This document shows, piece after piece, positions 16,956-25,547 of a stretch of DNA of 40,656 bases. Position 1 is the stretch's first letter, and every line of letters begins with the position of its first letter. Position numbers and translations under genes: made by a program. Source of the stretch: Deltaproteobacteria bacterium (lineage in GTDB: Bacteria; Desulfobacterota; Syntrophorhabdia; Syntrophorhabdales; JANXAF01); the NCBI GenBank assembly GCA_026417175.1, contig JAOADT010000001.1, positions 107,448 through 148,103 of the forward strand. The letters are read 5' to 3'. Below the pieces are notes generated by a model. It worked only from the letters and a program-made list of their open reading frames with translations, was not told the origin of the DNA and did no database searches.

Positions 16956-18623
16956 ATGAAGAAAATCATATCGGTTTTTCTGGTGATTTTACCTTTAATT
17001 GCTAATAGCGCTGAATTATCTTCTTCAATTTATCACTATTTAAAAGGCTTGGATCGCGCGGAGCGCGGACTTTACAGGGAGGCGATAGCCGAGATAGAGA
17101 ATGCGCTTAAGTTTGACCCTTCATCATCGGTTTTGCGAACAGAATTGGGAAATCTCTACATGAGGATAGGAGAATTGGCAAAAGCCGAAGAACTACTTAA
17201 AGATGCTTTGGCTATAAATCCCAAAAACAGGATGGCTCTTCTTCTTCTCGGTGGATTGTATTCGGTGAAAAGAGATAGCCAGAGTGCAAAAAAGATTTAC
17301 GAGCAATGTATCCAAACTTTCGAAGACGACACAGAGTGCTACGTGCATTTAGCATCCATACTTTTATCTGAAGGTAAATTTTTGGAAGCAAAAAGTATTT
17401 ACGAAAAAATAGCTCAATACGACCCTGACAATATTATAGCCCTTTACTATCTTGGCAGAATCTTAGCAGAAATGAAGGATTATAAGTCCGCTAAAAGTTA
17501 TTTCTTGCGCCTTTTGGAAATTCGTCCCAACTTCGAAATGGCGTTATTCGATCTTGCCACTTTATATGAGATTGAAGGGGAAACTTCAAAGGCAAAAGAA
17601 CTTTATGAGAGAATATTGCTGATCAACCCATCTAATAGGATAGTCAGGAATCGAATGGCCAATATTTATGTAAGGGAAAAGGAATATGAAAAGGCGATTT
17701 TTGAATATGAACAAATTTATCAGATTGATCGTAAGGACTTATCACTTCGGGTGAAAATAGGACTTTTATACATGGAGATGGGAAGGTTCGATGATGCCAT
17801 AAGAGAGTTTAATCTTTTTCTTGCTTCAAATCCAAAAAACCATACGGTCAGGATGTATCTCGGTCACGCTCTAAGAGAAAAGGGTCTTCTTAAGAACGCC
17901 ATAGACGAGTTCTCAAAAATTCCTCCAGATGCAGATGAATTTCTCATAGCACTCAGAAACTTAACCATCCTTTTCATCCGCGCGGAACTTCTGGATGAAG
18001 GAATAGAAAAACTGAAAACCTACCTGGAAAAAGCAAAGGAAAAGAAAGAAATTTACGTTTTACTTTCCTTACTGTACGAGGAAAAAACCGACTACAACTC
18101 AGGAATTAAGATGCTCCAAGAGGCTTTAAAACTAGATCCCAAGAGTTTAGATACACTTTACAGTTTAGGGATGCTTTACGAAAAGTCTGGAAATACGGAT
18201 GAAGCGCTAAATTGCATGCAAAAGATACTCTCTGAGGATCCTGAGCATCCAGACGCTTTGAACTTCATCGGTTACACGTTCGCTGAAAGGAATATAAACC
18301 TTGATGAAGCGGAAGCGATGATAAAAAAAGCTCTTTTAAAAAAACCAGATGCGGGATACATCATAGACAGTCTGGGATGGGTCTATTTTAAAAAAGGCTT
18401 ATTACAGGAGGCACTTGAGCAGATACTCAAAGCCCATGAGCTTCTCCCAGATGATCCAACAATCTGCGAGCACTTGGGAGATATTTACACAGCCATGGGT
18501 AAGTACGATAAGGCTATTGAATTTTTTGAGAAGTCTCTTAGCTTTGAAAAAAGGGAAGAAAAAAGAAAGGAGGTGGAAAGAAAGATTAAGGAAATAAAAA
18601 ATAAGATGGAAAAAGGAAGCTAA
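16956..18623 (+). CDS. Exported TPR-repeat protein
   Basis: A tetratricopeptide protein with an N-terminal signal peptide (MKKIISVFLVILPLIANSA). About fourteen TPR units fill residues 30-545, recognisable by recurring patterns such as A-x-x-x-L-G-x-x-Y and the P at the turn (for example PDNIIALYYLGRILAEMKDY). It should act as a periplasmic scaffold for protein complexes, perhaps in envelope assembly. An upstream ATG at 16938 would add six residues before the signal peptide; I chose 16956. It is followed after ten bases by a lipoprotein gene, suggesting a pair. No enzymatic domain is visible. Confidence 0.85.
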   Translation: MKKIISVFLVILPLIANSAELSSSIYHYLKGLDRAERGLYREAIAEIENALKFDPSSSVLRTELGNLYMRIGELAKAEELLKDALAINPKNRMALLLLGGLYSVKRDSQSAKKIYEQCIQTFEDDTECYVHLASILLSEGKFLEAKSIYEKIAQYDPDNIIALYYLGRILAEMKDYKSAKSYFLRLLEIRPNFEMALFDLATLYEIEGETSKAKELYERILLINPSNRIVRNRMANIYVREKEYEKAIFEYEQIYQIDRKDLSLRVKIGLLYMEMGRFDDAIREFNLFLASNPKNHTVRMYLGHALREKGLLKNAIDEFSKIPPDADEFLIALRNLTILFIRAELLDEGIEKLKTYLEKAKEKKEIYVLLSLLYEEKTDYNSGIKMLQEALKLDPKSLDTLYSLGMLYEKSGNTDEALNCMQKILSEDPEHPDALNFIGYTFAERNINLDEAEAMIKKALLKKPDAGYIIDSLGWVYFKKGLLQEALEQILKAHELLPDDPTICEHLGDIYTAMGKYDKAIEFFEKSLSFEKREEKRKEVERKIKEIKNKMEKGS

Positions 18624-18632
18624 TTTTTATCT

Positions 18633-19136
18633 ATGTGGAAGAAAAGAATTTCACGTATATCTATGTGGATTCTTGTTCTATACTTGTCCGTATCCTGTTC
18701 TTTAAAGACACAGCCAGTCTTCTGGCCAAAAGACGCAAAAAATCTTTTAGCTTATTGCGAGCTCGATACTTTTTTTCGGGGCTCATATTTCACAGGATTC
18801 GTTAACCTGAGGATATTTTACCCTGACTTCCATGCCCAGATTTCTGGACCATTGGGAAATACCATGATGATTATGAAAAAAGAAGGTTCTGTTTTGACTA
18901 TAATAAATGAAGAAGGACAGCCCTTACAGCAATTCGATATGGTTTTTCCATTCTCCTTGGATGAAGTTATCTATGATGTTTACGTAGCTTCTACTTATTT
19001 CAGTAAAGAGACAAAAGCGGTGGTAAGAAGGGGAGATTATACCGTTAAATACGAGATCTGGAAGAAAAAATACAAAATCTGCTGGGAAAATGAAAATGGG
19101 TACATGTGTCTTTTCTTCTTGGATGTAAAAGGTTAA
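18633..19136 (+). CDS. Predicted outer-membrane lipoprotein, unknown (possibly LolB-like)
   Basis: The N-terminus MWKKRISRISMWILVLYLSVSC gives a hydrophobic signal ending in the lipobox LSVS-C, so the mature protein would be lipidated at Cys22. The rest (about 145 residues) looks beta-rich, for example GSYFTGFVNLRIFYPDFHAQISG. The size and strand pattern recall LolB-type or DUF4292-type lipoproteins found next to TPR proteins in deltaproteobacteria, but this is a resemblance only. It is in an apparent operon with the TPR gene and ends four bases before the converging HDAC-like gene. Confidence 0.7.
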   Translation: MWKKRISRISMWILVLYLSVSCSLKTQPVFWPKDAKNLLAYCELDTFFRGSYFTGFVNLRIFYPDFHAQISGPLGNTMMIMKKEGSVLTIINEEGQPLQQFDMVFPFSLDEVIYDVYVASTYFSKETKAVVRRGDYTVKYEIWKKKYKICWENENGYMCLFFLDVKG

Positions 19137-19139
19137 TCG

Positions 19140-19985
19140 TCAGTAGTCGGGTTGTGAGAGAATCTTTATAATTTCCGGAAATATGTATTCTGCCACGTCT
19201 CTTCTTGAGCCCCCGTGGGTGATGATAATGTACCGCCCGTCGCATACCTCATATGAATAATCCCTTACCTGCTTTGCCAACCTTAAAAAGAAATCCCTCG
19301 ACAAGCCTCTATCCCCGTAATCTCCTTCACATGTATCATGACCAAAATTATGGAATATAGCATATGGCTTAAATGACTTGACTCGAGAGTGAAATTCTTT
19401 TTCCACGAGATATAGATATTCTTCATCGGTTGTTCTCCAACCTACGTCCACGTCAATCTTTTCTCCTTCCCCTTCTATTCTATCAAATGAACAGAAACAT
19501 ACATGGAGTACGTCTTTCTCTTTTTTAAATATTTCCCTTGTCCCATCGCCATGGTGACTATCTGTATCTATTATGGCAAACCGTTCATGACCATACCTTT
19601 GCCAATATGAATAAATAGCAGGTCCTATGCATGACAGGTATGTGCCACCCCAGCCTGAGTTCCTATTTGCGTGATGTCCAGCAGCACAAGAAAAAACAAG
19701 AGCACTTCTTATAACCCCTTCACGGATCATAGAAAGGGCCATGTGTGTCCCTGAAACTGAAAGACAAGCGGCTCTGAAATACCAAGCCTTCTTCAATGAT
19801 TCAACATAAGATTTGTCATGAACTAGAAGGATCAAATCCTCTTTGGGATCTTCAGGTTCCACCAAGAGGACGTTTTCCAAATTTGAAAACTGTTGAAGTA
19901 TCCTGGGAAAATTTACAAACTTGTTTCCAATTACTGGCCAGTCATTCTCTGCAAAATGGGGATGAAATAATACGCCGACCTTCAT
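19140..19985 (-). CDS. Histone deacetylase-family (acetylpolyamine/acetoin type) hydrolase
   Basis: Zinc hydrolase of the arginase/deacetylase fold. The catalytic His pair sits in AAGHHANRNSGWGGTYLS. Zinc ligands are in IDTDSHHGDGT, and the third ligand is probably the Asp of NFGHDTCEGDYGD. Bacterial members deacetylate polyamines, acetyl-CoA synthetase (AcuC) or other small acetyl compounds; histones are not implied. At 281 residues it is shorter than AcuC (about 380) and AphA-type enzymes (about 340). FGHDTCEGDYGDRGLS replaces the usual GxDxHxxDPL, so its specificity may differ. It diverges from the ZraP-like operon. Confidence 0.85.
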   Translation of the reverse strand: MKVGVLFHPHFAENDWPVIGNKFVNFPRILQQFSNLENVLLVEPEDPKEDLILLVHDKSYVESLKKAWYFRAACLSVSGTHMALSMIREGVIRSALVFSCAAGHHANRNSGWGGTYLSCIGPAIYSYWQRYGHERFAIIDTDSHHGDGTREIFKKEKDVLHVCFCSFDRIEGEGEKIDVDVGWRTTDEEYLYLVEKEFHSRVKSFKPYAIFHNFGHDTCEGDYGDRGLSRDFFLRLAKQVRDYSYEVCDGRYIIITHGGSRRDVAEYIFPEIIKILSQPDY

Positions 19986-20036
19986 AGTTTCAACCTATTA
20001 TTAAGTACCATAAGAAATCGCAAGAATAAAGTCTAA

Positions 20037-20052
20037 TCGACAAATTCGTCGA
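20037..20052 (+). promoter_or_regulatory. Candidate activator site upstream of the zra-like operon
   Basis: TCGACAAATTCGTCGA is a near-perfect palindrome (one mismatched pair) centred about 128 bases before the predicted sigma-54 start at 20172. A half-site-like TTCGACAAAATT occurs at 20067-20078. The position suits an NtrC-type activator such as the one encoded at 22998. Confidence 0.5.
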
Positions 20053-20145
20053 CTTAACTGTTAGATTTCGACAAAATTTTACTCTGCCTATCTAGATGTT
20101 GCCAAGAATATCTTTAATTTCAACATGTTACGGATGACGGATTCT

Positions 20146-20161
20146 TGGTACGGCCCTTGCA
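20146..20161 (+). promoter_or_regulatory. Sigma-54 promoter of the zra-like operon
   Basis: TGGTAC-GGCCC-TTGCA matches the -24/-12 consensus with one deviation (T for C) and correct GG-to-GC spacing. The start is predicted near 20172, 21 bases before the ATG, with AAGGAGG at 20181-20187. Confidence 0.78.
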
Positions 20162-20192
20162 ACATCTTCAGAAAAACTAAAAGGAGGTTCAG

Positions 20193-20624
20193 ATGAAGAA
20201 ACATTTAGTCGTCCCATTGATGGTAATCGGTTTAGTTTTTCTCGGAGCTTATGTGGCTCTCGCTCGGGGTCCAATGGCTGGTATTTTTGGTTGCGGTCCC
20301 GGGATTTACGCAGATCTTTCAAAGGAACAGGCGGAAAAGCTGTGGCAGATAAGGGAAAAATTCAGAAGTGACACGGAGACTTTGAGAAAGGAGATGTTTC
20401 ATAAGAGACTAGAGCTTAGAAAACTTTACGCGGATCCGAATGCAACTGAGGAACAGATTCGTGCAAAACACAGAGAACTAAATACTCTGCGAGAGAAGCT
20501 TTCCGAAAAAAGACTCGAACGGACACTCCAAGAAAGAAAAGTCTTCACACCTGAACAGCTAAAAAAAATTACTGAAGCTCCATTTGATAAGCACGGTTAC
20601 GGAAGATTCTGCAGGTACAGATAA
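20193..20624 (+). CDS. Periplasmic Spy/ZraP-like chaperone
   Basis: A 143-residue secreted protein. The signal peptide MKKHLVVPLMVIGLVFLGAYVALA is followed by a helical, highly charged domain with two LTxxQ-type motifs (DLSKEQ near residue 45 and VFTPEQ near 118). This is the CpxP/Spy/ZraP family of periplasmic stress chaperones, which bind unfolded proteins and, in ZraP, zinc. His and Cys residues near both ends (FGCGPG and DKHGYGRFC) could bind metal. It is the first gene of an operon ending in a kinase and an NtrC-type regulator, the same logic as zraP-zraSR although there zraP is divergent. Confidence 0.82.
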   Translation: MKKHLVVPLMVIGLVFLGAYVALARGPMAGIFGCGPGIYADLSKEQAEKLWQIREKFRSDTETLRKEMFHKRLELRKLYADPNATEEQIRAKHRELNTLREKLSEKRLERTLQERKVFTPEQLKKITEAPFDKHGYGRFCRYR

Positions 20625-20648
20625 ACCGAATTGACAAAGGAGGGCCCT

Positions 20649-21032
20649 ATGCGGGTTATAAATATCTTATTACTGGGATTAATAACCTCGTTTTTTCTTT
20701 CATCCTGTGTCTCGACAGGTTATAATACACAGAAAGGTGCAGCAATTGGAGCTGGGATTGGGGCGATTGCTGGACAGGCGATTGGAAGAAACACCCAGGC
20801 TACACTTATAGGAACCGCAACAGGAGCCCTCGTAGGTGCAATTATTGGAAATTCATTCGATCAAGAGTTGATTTGGAGCAAAATGGGTTCTAATCAGACA
20901 AAAGGTGGTTCGTCGTGCCCCGACACGAATTATGATGAGTGTCCACCCGGCAAGTGGATTCAAGTTCCTGGAAGGTGGAAAGACGGAAGATGGGTTCCAT
21001 CACACAGGGTATGGGTACCGCAGGATCCGTGA
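20649..21032 (+). CDS. Glycine-zipper lipoprotein
   Basis: Starts MRVINILLLGLITSFFLSSC, a lipoprotein signal with lipobox LSS-C at residue 20. Next come two glycine-zipper segments (AIGAGIGAIAGQAIG and GTATGALVGAIIGN) at about 31-70, as in 17-kDa surface antigen and SlyB-type outer-membrane lipoproteins. The C-terminus has two short aromatic repeats (GKWIQVPGRWKDGRWVPSH) resembling YXWV-type wall or surface motifs. The ATG at 20649 with AAAGGAGGG upstream is preferred to the in-frame TTG at 20631. Its stop overlaps the next start (TGATG). Likely an envelope-stress effector. Confidence 0.82.
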   Translation: MRVINILLLGLITSFFLSSCVSTGYNTQKGAAIGAGIGAIAGQAIGRNTQATLIGTATGALVGAIIGNSFDQELIWSKMGSNQTKGGSSCPDTNYDECPPGKWIQVPGRWKDGRWVPSHRVWVPQDP

Positions 21033-21430
21033 TGTGGGCGATTGTTGTTTGGTTTCTGGCCCTCTCTTTTGCCCTTCCTCTCCGGAGCCAGGAAACTTAT
21101 GAGGATCTGGAGAGGGAGCTTAATTTAGATGCTCAGCAAAAAATTAAAGTGGAACAAATAAGGCGTAGGTATTTAGACGAAATTTTGACTACCAGGGAAG
21201 AAATTCTCAAAAAAAGATTTGAACTACTTAACGAAACTAGAAGTAATAGACCTGATCACCAAAAGATATCAAAGATTAGGAAGGACTTGGAGGAATTAAG
21301 AGCGAGACGCGAGATACTTTTCGAAAAATACAGAGACGAGGTTCAGGCTATTCTTAACTCAGACCAAAGGAGAAAGTTTGATGATTTTTGCAAGAGAGAA
21401 AGAAGAAGGTTGAAGCGTCCTGTAGACTGA
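21032..21430 (+). CDS. Second Spy/CpxP-like periplasmic protein
   Basis: From the coupled ATG at 21032 (TGATG overlap) the product is 132 residues. It has a signal peptide MWAIVVWFLALSFALPLRSQ, then a long charged helical region with LNLDAQQKIKVEQIRRRY and ILNSDQRRKF. These are the two LTxxQ-type elements of the family. Longer in-frame starts at 20939 and 21011 put non-signal-like sequence in front, so I reject them. Two such chaperones in one operon suggest a pair acting with the sensor kinase, perhaps damping it as CpxP or ZraP do. Confidence 0.75.
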   Translation: MWAIVVWFLALSFALPLRSQETYEDLERELNLDAQQKIKVEQIRRRYLDEILTTREEILKKRFELLNETRSNRPDHQKISKIRKDLEELRARREILFEKYRDEVQAILNSDQRRKFDDFCKRERRRLKRPVD

Positions 21431-22996
21431 ATGATACATAGACAAAAGAAAAGGATTTATTACTTCCTTCTGTTTTTCGGAACATTTCTGATCTTTATCG
21501 GGGTCACCGGATATGTTCAAATATCCGGTCTTCAAAGAAACATGGAAGCCCTCCTAGAAAAAGAGGCGGAAATAATATACGGACACTTTTTAAGAGAGAT
21601 CAATATACAGTTTGAGTATCTCGAACTTGTTGACCGTTCTATTTTCATAATGACCCCAAGTTTTTTAGATGTGATGACATACGAAGAAACAGTCATAGAA
21701 AAACTCATCTTGGAGCTAATGGATGCTATCGAAAATGATCCGCTAAACATCCCAGTGCAAAATTACATACTTTTAGATAAGGAAGGTAAAACCATAAAAA
21801 AAAGAGGCAACACCTTATATTTAGAGAAATTGATTCCAACTCTCCTTTCAGGTAAGGAAAGAGTTTCATTGAGGACAAAGGCAGACGATGACAACTATTT
21901 AACCTTTGGACTAAGACTTAATGAGAATTTCTTGATTTTTTCCCTCTCAAAAAAAGAGACAGCAGAGATAAAAAGGAAGTACCTACTCAAAGATATAATA
22001 GAAACGGTATCTGAAAGACTTAATTTAGTGGGATTATCCATCTACGACGCAGACGGTAAACCATACTACACTTCTTATCCACAAGATGAAAGGTATTTCA
22101 AGTTCAGGAAATCCATAAACTCTAAGTATCTGCAAGGATATTCCGTGGAAATACTACTTTCCCGGGATCTCATTGACGAAACTTTGAAGAAAATGACAGT
22201 TCATTTGTTGATCACGCTTCTATTTCTTGTAGCATTAAGTGGGGTTACAGGTTACGCTATTTTTGTTGTGGAGCGGAGACTTGAAAAAAAAATAGTTGAA
22301 TTTGAGAGGGATATGGCAAGAAAGGAAAGGCTCTTGTCACTTGGTATGCTTTCTTCCACAATGGCTCATGAGATAAGAAATCCGCTCAATGCCATATCGC
22401 TTTCGCTGCAAAGGCTAAAACGGGAATTCCTACCGTCAGATTCAAGAAGGGATGAATTTGTAAGATTTCTGGATGTAGTAGGCGGGGAGGTTTCCAGGAT
22501 CAACAGGATAGTTGAGGATTTCCTTTTACTTTCCAAACCTAAAGGTAACCTTGAACATGTGAACCTTAGGGTCTTAACAGATGAGGTTTTCCTTTTGTTA
22601 AAGGAAAAGGTTGAACCTAAAGGAATAGAGTTAAAAAATCTTTTGCCTAACGAAGCCACAGTCAAAGGACAGAGAGAGAGGTTAAAACAGCTCTTTTTCA
22701 ACTTGATCCTTAACGCTGTTGAAGCCGTAGAAGAGCGAGGATACGTTAAAGTAAGTGCAGAGAAACATCCTGGGGGTATATGGATTAAAATCGAGGATAA
22801 CGGATCGGGAATAGAAAAGGAAAAACTAGAAAAGATATTTGAGTACCACTACACTACCAAAGACAAAGGGATAGGGTTAGGACTCCCGATTGCTTATACG
22901 ATAATAAAGGATCTTGGAGGCGAAATAAAAATGGAAAGTGAAAAAGGTAGAGGAACGACTGTAAAGATCTTATTTCCTAGAAACATTAATAGTTAG
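21431..22996 (+). CDS. Sensor histidine kinase (ZraS/NtrB-like)
   Basis: A membrane kinase of 521 residues. TM1 is at about 10-29, a periplasmic sensing region at about 30-255, and TM2 at about 256-280. The H-box MAHEIRNPLN has phospho-acceptor H313. The HATPase elements are NLILNAVEAV, DNGSGI, and GIGLGLPIA. The periplasmic part looks like a double-Cache fold (NYILLDKEGK, LSIYDADGKPYYTS). It begins directly after the Spy-like gene stop and is followed by its regulator after one base. Together with the ZraP-like proteins it probably senses envelope damage or metal. Confidence 0.92.
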   Translation: MIHRQKKRIYYFLLFFGTFLIFIGVTGYVQISGLQRNMEALLEKEAEIIYGHFLREINIQFEYLELVDRSIFIMTPSFLDVMTYEETVIEKLILELMDAIENDPLNIPVQNYILLDKEGKTIKKRGNTLYLEKLIPTLLSGKERVSLRTKADDDNYLTFGLRLNENFLIFSLSKKETAEIKRKYLLKDIIETVSERLNLVGLSIYDADGKPYYTSYPQDERYFKFRKSINSKYLQGYSVEILLSRDLIDETLKKMTVHLLITLLFLVALSGVTGYAIFVVERRLEKKIVEFERDMARKERLLSLGMLSSTMAHEIRNPLNAISLSLQRLKREFLPSDSRRDEFVRFLDVVGGEVSRINRIVEDFLLLSKPKGNLEHVNLRVLTDEVFLLLKEKVEPKGIELKNLLPNEATVKGQRERLKQLFFNLILNAVEAVEERGYVKVSAEKHPGGIWIKIEDNGSGIEKEKLEKIFEYHYTTKDKGIGLGLPIAYTIIKDLGGEIKMESEKGRGTTVKILFPRNINS

Positions 22997-22997
22997 T

Positions 22998-24353
22998 ATG
23001 AGCGAACTAAATATCCTTGTGGTTGAAGACGAGAAACTTCAAAGGGAGATTCTTTCTGGCCTCCTAAGAAAGGAGGGGTATTCCCTATACGAAGCAGAAA
23101 CAGGTGAACAGGCCTTGAACATACTTGATAGGTATCCGATCGATGTATCTTTGGTAGACCTTAAACTACCTGACACAGATGGCGTAAGTCTAATAAAAGA
23201 GATGAGAAAAAAGGACCCTGAAATCGACATTATTATGATCACCGCTTTCGGAACCATAGAAACAGCCATAGAGGCTCTAAAAGCAGGGGCTGGAGACTAT
23301 CTTACAAAACCTGTTAATTTTGATGACCTTCTAATAAAGCTAAAAAAGATAAAGGAAAAGAGGAGTCTAATTTCGGAGAATAAAGTCTTAAAGGAAACAT
23401 TAAAAGAAAAACTGAAGGCTGAGGACTTCGTATTTGCAAGCGATAAAATGAAGGAAGTAGCAAGCCTCATAGTAAGGGTGGCTAAAACAGATTCTACGTG
23501 TGTGATTGAAGGAGAAAGCGGTGTTGGAAAAGAAATTGTAGCGAATCTCATTCACAGACTAAGCGAAAGAGCAGAATATCCACTAGTAAAAGTTAATTGC
23601 GCTGCTATACCGGAGACTCTGCTCGAGAGTGAGCTTTTTGGGTATGAAAAAGGAGCGTTTACAGGTGCCTATCATCGAAAATTAGGAAAGTTTGAAATAG
23701 CGGATAAGGGGACTATATTTTTGGACGAGATTGGAGAGATACCTCTTTCTATTCAGCCAAAGCTTTTGCGCGTTCTTCAAGAGAAGGAATTTGAACGGCT
23801 GGGAGGATTAAAACCGTTAAGGGTGGATATAAGAATTTTAGCAGCAACAAATAGAAAACTGGAAGAGCTGGTAAAAAAAGGACTTTTTCGTGAAGATCTA
23901 TACTACAGGTTGAACGTCGTTAGGATTTATGTGCCTCCCTTAAGGGAGAGAAAAGAGGATATACCGTTTCTTATAGAACACTTCATAAAAAAGTATAGTT
24001 TTAGACATAAAAAGGAAATAAAGGGGATATCAAAAGAAGCTAGGGATTTACTCATTAAGTACGACTACCCGGGCAACGTAAGGGAGCTTGAAAATATGAT
24101 CGAGCGTGCAATAGTATTAACGAGAGGGGAATACATCACTAAGGAAGATCTTGCTGGCATTTCTGACGAAGAAAAAGTGGAGAAAAAAATCACTATGAAG
24201 AGCGTTATTGAGTCTATAGAGAAAAGTATGATAGTAGAGGCTTTACAGAAATCTAACTGGGTACAGACTAAGGCAGCTTCCCTTCTTGGTTTAAGTGAGA
24301 GAATGCTAAGATATAAACTTAAAAAATACGGAATCGATAGAGAAAGTTCTTAA
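22998..24353 (+). CDS. Sigma-54-dependent response regulator (NtrC/ZraR family)
   Basis: A 451-residue activator. Receiver domain has D54 as phosphorylation site and K104 in LTKP. The AAA+ domain has Walker A GESGVGKE at 172-179 and GAFTGA at 219-224, the loop that contacts sigma-54. The Fis-type DNA-binding helix-turn-helix is at about 425-446 (QTKAASLLGLSERMLRYKLKK). It is the last gene of the five-gene operon, whose own promoter is sigma-54 type, so positive autoregulation through the palindrome at 20037-20052 is likely. The 57-residue gene at 15872 may be a second target, though its upstream palindromes differ. Confidence 0.95.
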   Translation: MSELNILVVEDEKLQREILSGLLRKEGYSLYEAETGEQALNILDRYPIDVSLVDLKLPDTDGVSLIKEMRKKDPEIDIIMITAFGTIETAIEALKAGAGDYLTKPVNFDDLLIKLKKIKEKRSLISENKVLKETLKEKLKAEDFVFASDKMKEVASLIVRVAKTDSTCVIEGESGVGKEIVANLIHRLSERAEYPLVKVNCAAIPETLLESELFGYEKGAFTGAYHRKLGKFEIADKGTIFLDEIGEIPLSIQPKLLRVLQEKEFERLGGLKPLRVDIRILAATNRKLEELVKKGLFREDLYYRLNVVRIYVPPLRERKEDIPFLIEHFIKKYSFRHKKEIKGISKEARDLLIKYDYPGNVRELENMIERAIVLTRGEYITKEDLAGISDEEKVEKKITMKSVIESIEKSMIVEALQKSNWVQTKAASLLGLSERMLRYKLKKYGIDRESS

Positions 24354-24354
24354 A

Positions 24355-24684
24355 TTAGGTGTTAACTATCGTCTTCTTTTTGTCAGGAGAATCTATTTTG
24401 AACTGGACAACCATACCCTTATGTCCTACCGCGTCCCTTGCATCATCACCGTTTGCATAAACCCCCTCTAACGTGAAAGAATCGTAAAGCTCATGATATA
24501 TGTATGCTACATATACCAAATCATCATCCACCTCTTCTCCGATCAAGTTTAGCCTTTTTATTTCCCACTGACAAAATACATTCTCCAATTTTGCTGCGTA
24601 CTCAAGTGCAAGGGTTTCACTAGTAAAAATTCCAAAAACACCCCTACCAAAAAATGCTGAATCCATGAGTGCAAAAATTATCAT
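24355..24684 (-). CDS. Hypothetical protein, 109 aa
   Basis: I do not recognise this protein. It is mixed alpha/beta without a signal peptide, with a tyrosine- and acid-rich middle (DDDLVYVAYIYHELYDSF) and the segment VFGIFTSETLALEYAAKLE, which looks like a helix after two strands. An alternative start is ATG at 24666 (MDSAFFGRG), which may be the true one since neither has a strong ribosome binding site. It ends one base from the convergent regulator stop. The compact placement and absence of overlap with another gene support it being real. Confidence 0.55.
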   Translation of the reverse strand: MIIFALMDSAFFGRGVFGIFTSETLALEYAAKLENVFCQWEIKRLNLIGEEVDDDLVYVAYIYHELYDSFTLEGVYANGDDARDAVGHKGMVVQFKIDSPDKKKTIVNT

Positions 24685-24785
24685 TTTAAAAATTTATAAC
24701 ATAAAATTCCTATCTACCTTAATAATTTGGAGCAAAAGATGCATATTGACAAACGAGCAAAGATTGTAAGAACATATTACTTGCA

Positions 24786-25529
24786 GTGCCGAAAAAAGAG
24801 ATCCTTCATGATTTACTAGTTCATGATCTGGGAGGACCGCTTTCTATCCTAACTACAGATATAGGTAACCTACTTGCAAAGCAAGAAAAGTATGGGCATC
24901 TTACAGAGGAGCAGAAGAGGGTACTTGAGAGGGCACTCAGAAATGCAAAGAAGGCACAAACATTACTTTCTGAGATGATTGAAGCTTTAAAGTCGGAGGA
25001 AGGCAGATTTGATGGTTCATACTTTTCTGTGGCCGAGACACTGAAAGAGACTTTGAAGGAAGTCCTGGATGTTTATGCACCCGATGTTTCAGACAAACTA
25101 ATAAAATGCGAAACAGACGAAGACTTTAAAAAACGATTGGAGGAAGCTTTCATATACGTTAACATTAACGGAAGATACGCAAAGGAAGATTTTTTTCACG
25201 ACAGAGCTAAGGTAATTCACATAATGCGAAATCTTTTTAGTAATGCTTTAAAATACAGGAAGAAAAGGGTGGATATATCAGTTTTTGGTAACGACGAACT
25301 TATCATTTCTGTAGAGGATGATGGACCTGGCATACCACCCGAAAAAAAAGAAAACATATTTAAGCGGTTTATGCACATAGGTACAAAGAAAGCTCAAGGT
25401 GTTGAAGGATTGGGATTTGGTCTAAGTTGTGTGAAGGCAATTCTAGATAGGATCAGGGGCGAAATAAAAATTCAAAGCGAAGAAGGAAGGGGAACAAGGT
25501 TCATAGTCCGCATCCCCCCCCTAAAGTAA
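24786..25529 (+). CDS. Soluble histidine kinase without sensor domain
   Basis: A 247-residue cytoplasmic kinase starting with GTG. It has only the catalytic core: an H-box at the very N-terminus (LLVHDLGGPLSIL, His about 13) and the HATPase with LFSNALKYR, DDGPGIPPE and GLGFGLSCVKAI. No transmembrane or PAS/GAF segment is present, so the input probably comes from a partner protein. The H-box has HDLGGPL rather than the common HELRNPL, as in HDLRSPL-type kinases. No response regulator is adjacent. The start is uncertain because no Shine-Dalgarno is seen. Confidence 0.82.
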   Translation: MPKKEILHDLLVHDLGGPLSILTTDIGNLLAKQEKYGHLTEEQKRVLERALRNAKKAQTLLSEMIEALKSEEGRFDGSYFSVAETLKETLKEVLDVYAPDVSDKLIKCETDEDFKKRLEEAFIYVNINGRYAKEDFFHDRAKVIHIMRNLFSNALKYRKKRVDISVFGNDELIISVEDDGPGIPPEKKENIFKRFMHIGTKKAQGVEGLGFGLSCVKAILDRIRGEIKIQSEEGRGTRFIVRIPPLK

Positions 25530-25547
25530 AGATTAGCCAAGACAAAA

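Noticed and set aside
24728-24743. Sigma-54-like TGGAGC-N5-ATGCA before the soluble kinase
   Set aside because: Spacing fits but both boxes deviate from consensus (TGGCAC, TTGCA), and no activator-like palindrome lies upstream.
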